Shown here: positions 54,907 to 56,184 of the stretch, in pieces
Position numbering within the stretch: position 1 is the first letter of the stretch
How the letters are laid out: every line of letters starts with the position of its first letter
From: Gemmataceae bacterium
GTDB lineage: Bacteria > Planctomycetota > Planctomycetia > Gemmatales > Gemmataceae
Assembly: GCA_019694755.1 (NCBI GenBank)
Contig: JAIBBI010000019.1
Location: 1-56,184, forward strand
DNA length: 56,184 bases
Reading direction: 5' to 3'
Position numbers and translations under genes: made by a program
The notes under the pieces: model-generated
Databases searched by the model: none
Told to the model about the DNA's origin: nothing
Seen by the model: only the letters and a program-made list of their open reading frames with translations

Positions 54907-56184
54907 CTAAACCCCCTGCAAAAACCGCAACCGGAACTGCAAGAAATCCGTCGGTCCCACCACCCCATCGCCGTCGAAGTCAAATGCCGGGTTGTTCAGG
55001 CCCAGCCCGAGCCGGAAGGCGAGGAAGTCGACCGCGTCGACCCGGGCGTCGCCGTTCGCATCGCCGAAGAGGCGATGGAAGTTGGCAACGTAGTCCCCGC
55101 CGGCCAGGCCGTCGGCATCGCCGTCGAGCGACTCGATGCCCAGCACCTGATTGCTCAGCACCGTCAGAGAATACCGCCCATCGACGAGCGACCCGAACTG
55201 CGTCCCCGGCCCGGAAAACGTCAGCGTCACGGTCGTCGCAGTACCGGTCGTCACCGCGGCCGACAGCGCAACCGTCTCGCTCCCGCGCCGCACCACAAAC
55301 GCCCCGGCCGGGTCCCCCGCAAACGTCACCGGCTGATCGAACGTCACGGTCAAAGACCGCACCACCGACCGCTGCGCCAACCCGTCGGCCACTTTCATCG
55401 AGGTAATCGTCGGCGGCGGGGTGATGTACGCGAACATGTCGTCGAAGCCGTTGCTGTCGCGGAGGATCAAGTCGCTCGCGCTGGAGCGAAAGGCGATGAC
55501 GGAGCCGTTGCCGTTGATGACGGGGGTCGAGAAGTAAGTGTTGGCATTGCCGAACCGGGTCGGATCGTTGATCGACCGTGTCAGCAGCGTGACTGCGCCG
55601 GTGACGCGGTCGAACGAATAGACCTGATCGTACGTGCCGCTGTTGTCGTACGGCCCGGTCATGCCCGGCGCGAGATTGGTGGCGGACGAGAACCACGTGA
55701 TGATCCGGCCGTCGCCACTTATGGCGGGGTTGAGCGCGGAGTGGCTGCCGCCGACGAGCGACTGCCCCGCCGCGTGGCTTGCCAACGCGAAGCTATCGGC
55801 CAGGCGGTCGTACACCACCACATCCGCCGTCGTGCTGGTCGCGCCCGGGATGAGTTTGAACGCAAAGGCGACGAAGCCGATGTACCGGACGTCGTCGCTG
55901 ACGGTCGGCAACACGCCGCCGACCGCCAGCAGCGGGTCCGTATGCGACCGGCTGATGAGCGCATTCTCGCCCGTGAGTTTATCGTAGAGGAAGACGTCGC
56001 TGCCGCCGCCCGTATCCGTCACGCCTGCGACCACATCCGCCCCGGTGTGCGTATGCACGACGTATCGGCCGTCGTAGCCCAGTGTCGCGGCGGTCGATGA
56101 CCCGTTCGCGGAGACGGTGGGCTGCCCGGCCGCATGGGAGATGAGGAACTTGGTTCCGGTCGCGACGTCGTAACCATATCGAAA
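54907..56184 (-). CDS. Surface protein with paired dockerin/EF-hand loops, 3' part
   Basis: The frame is open to the end of the window, so the N-terminus is missing. The visible 425 residues begin with TolB/propeller-like repeats (V-S-D-D-V-R-Y-I-G-F-V, I-S-G-D-G-R-I-I-T-W, I-N-G-N-G-S-V-I-A-F). An Ig-like domain follows (S-L-T-V-T-F-D-Q-P-V). The C-terminus has two calcium loops, D-A-N-G-D-A-R-V-D-A-V-D and D-F-D-G-D-G-V-V-G-P-T-D, each followed by F-L-x-F-R, a planctomycete dockerin-like anchor. A secreted or cell-surface role is likely. Confidence 0.75.
   Translation of the reverse strand, partial: FRYGYDVATGTKFLISHAAGQPTVSANGSSTAATLGYDGRYVVHTHTGADVVAGVTDTGGGSDVFLYDKLTGENALISRSHTDPLLAVGGVLPTVSDDVRYIGFVAFAFKLIPGATSTTADVVVYDRLADSFALASHAAGQSLVGGSHSALNPAISGDGRIITWFSSATNLAPGMTGPYDNSGTYDQVYSFDRVTGAVTLLTRSINDPTRFGNANTYFSTPVINGNGSVIAFRSSASDLILRDSNGFDDMFAYITPPPTITSMKVADGLAQRSVVRSLTVTFDQPVTFAGDPAGAFVVRRGSETVALSAAVTTGTATTVTLTFSGPGTQFGSLVDGRYSLTVLSNQVLGIESLDGDADGLAGGDYVANFHRLFGDANGDARVDAVDFLAFRLGLGLNNPAFDFDGDGVVGPTDFLQFRLRFLQGV

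Overview
The window is high-GC bacterial DNA that I assign to a planctomycete, most likely of the Gemmataceae. The evidence is the combination of a TIGR03000 protein, surface proteins with an L-x-x-L/F-E-x-R-x-x-P-A N-terminus, a Cys/Tyr/Arg-rich YTV-like wall protein, a DUF1573 protein, a serine/threonine kinase with a C-terminal membrane anchor, a PEP-CTERM protein, and an alternative complex III/caa3 oxidase operon. The taxonomic call is an inference from gene content. No rRNA, tRNA, phage or CRISPR array was seen.

Layout. 1-4664: end of a TIGR03000 gene, nadD, a queuosine-precursor transporter, a Tat-type FAD oxidoreductase and a protein kinase. 5107-6417: an RTX/solenoid-like surface protein. 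6478-13119: a minus-strand carbohydrate cluster (cupin, sugar isomerase-like TIM barrel, serine hydrolase, Gfo/Idh oxidoreductase, sialate O-acetylesterase) interrupted by a RAYT transposase next to a REP-like double palindrome. 13285-16444: glgA, a VapBC-like toxin-antitoxin pair and galT, which ends in a perfect 32-bp palindrome. 16448-28822: a 12-gene minus-strand respiratory operon, actABCDEF, a small membrane protein, SCO1 and ctaCDEF. 28968-31171: DUF1573, single-TM and coiled-coil membrane proteins. 31450-32158: a DUF433/DUF5615 toxin-antitoxin pair. 32206-34776: glycogen phosphorylase. 34944-38402: a large FG-GAP repeat surface protein in lower-GC DNA. 38794-40735: mqnC and mqnA. 40964-42913: YTV-like protein. 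43085-45840: TolC and MFS efflux genes. 46267-50075: a HEAT/proline-rich protein and a Cys-rich beta-barrel candidate. 50227-52776: membrane pyrophosphatase. 52929 to end: PEP-CTERM protein, bacterioferritin, a lipoprotein hydrolase and the 3' part of a surface protein with paired EF-hand/dockerin-like loops.

How the genes fit together. MqnA and MqnC belong to the futalosine route to menaquinone. Menaquinol is the expected donor to alternative complex III, which passes electrons through cytochromes to the A2-type caa3 oxidase encoded in the same operon, and SCO1 serves CuA assembly. GlgA and GlgP form and break glycogen, GalT feeds sugar nucleotides, and the 6.5-13 kb cluster looks like catabolism of modified sugars. 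Several genes encode envelope proteins, three of them strikingly cysteine-rich.

The most interesting non-coding signals are the RAYT/REP pair, the palindrome forming the GalT C-terminus, a multi-hairpin element beside a 14-bp tandem repeat at 54743-54883, two copies of a pyrimidine-rich interspersed repeat, and a terminator that touches the nadD start codon. I did not find one system that I can call new with confidence. The best candidates are the structured repeats and the uncharacterised proteins of the respiratory and envelope loci.
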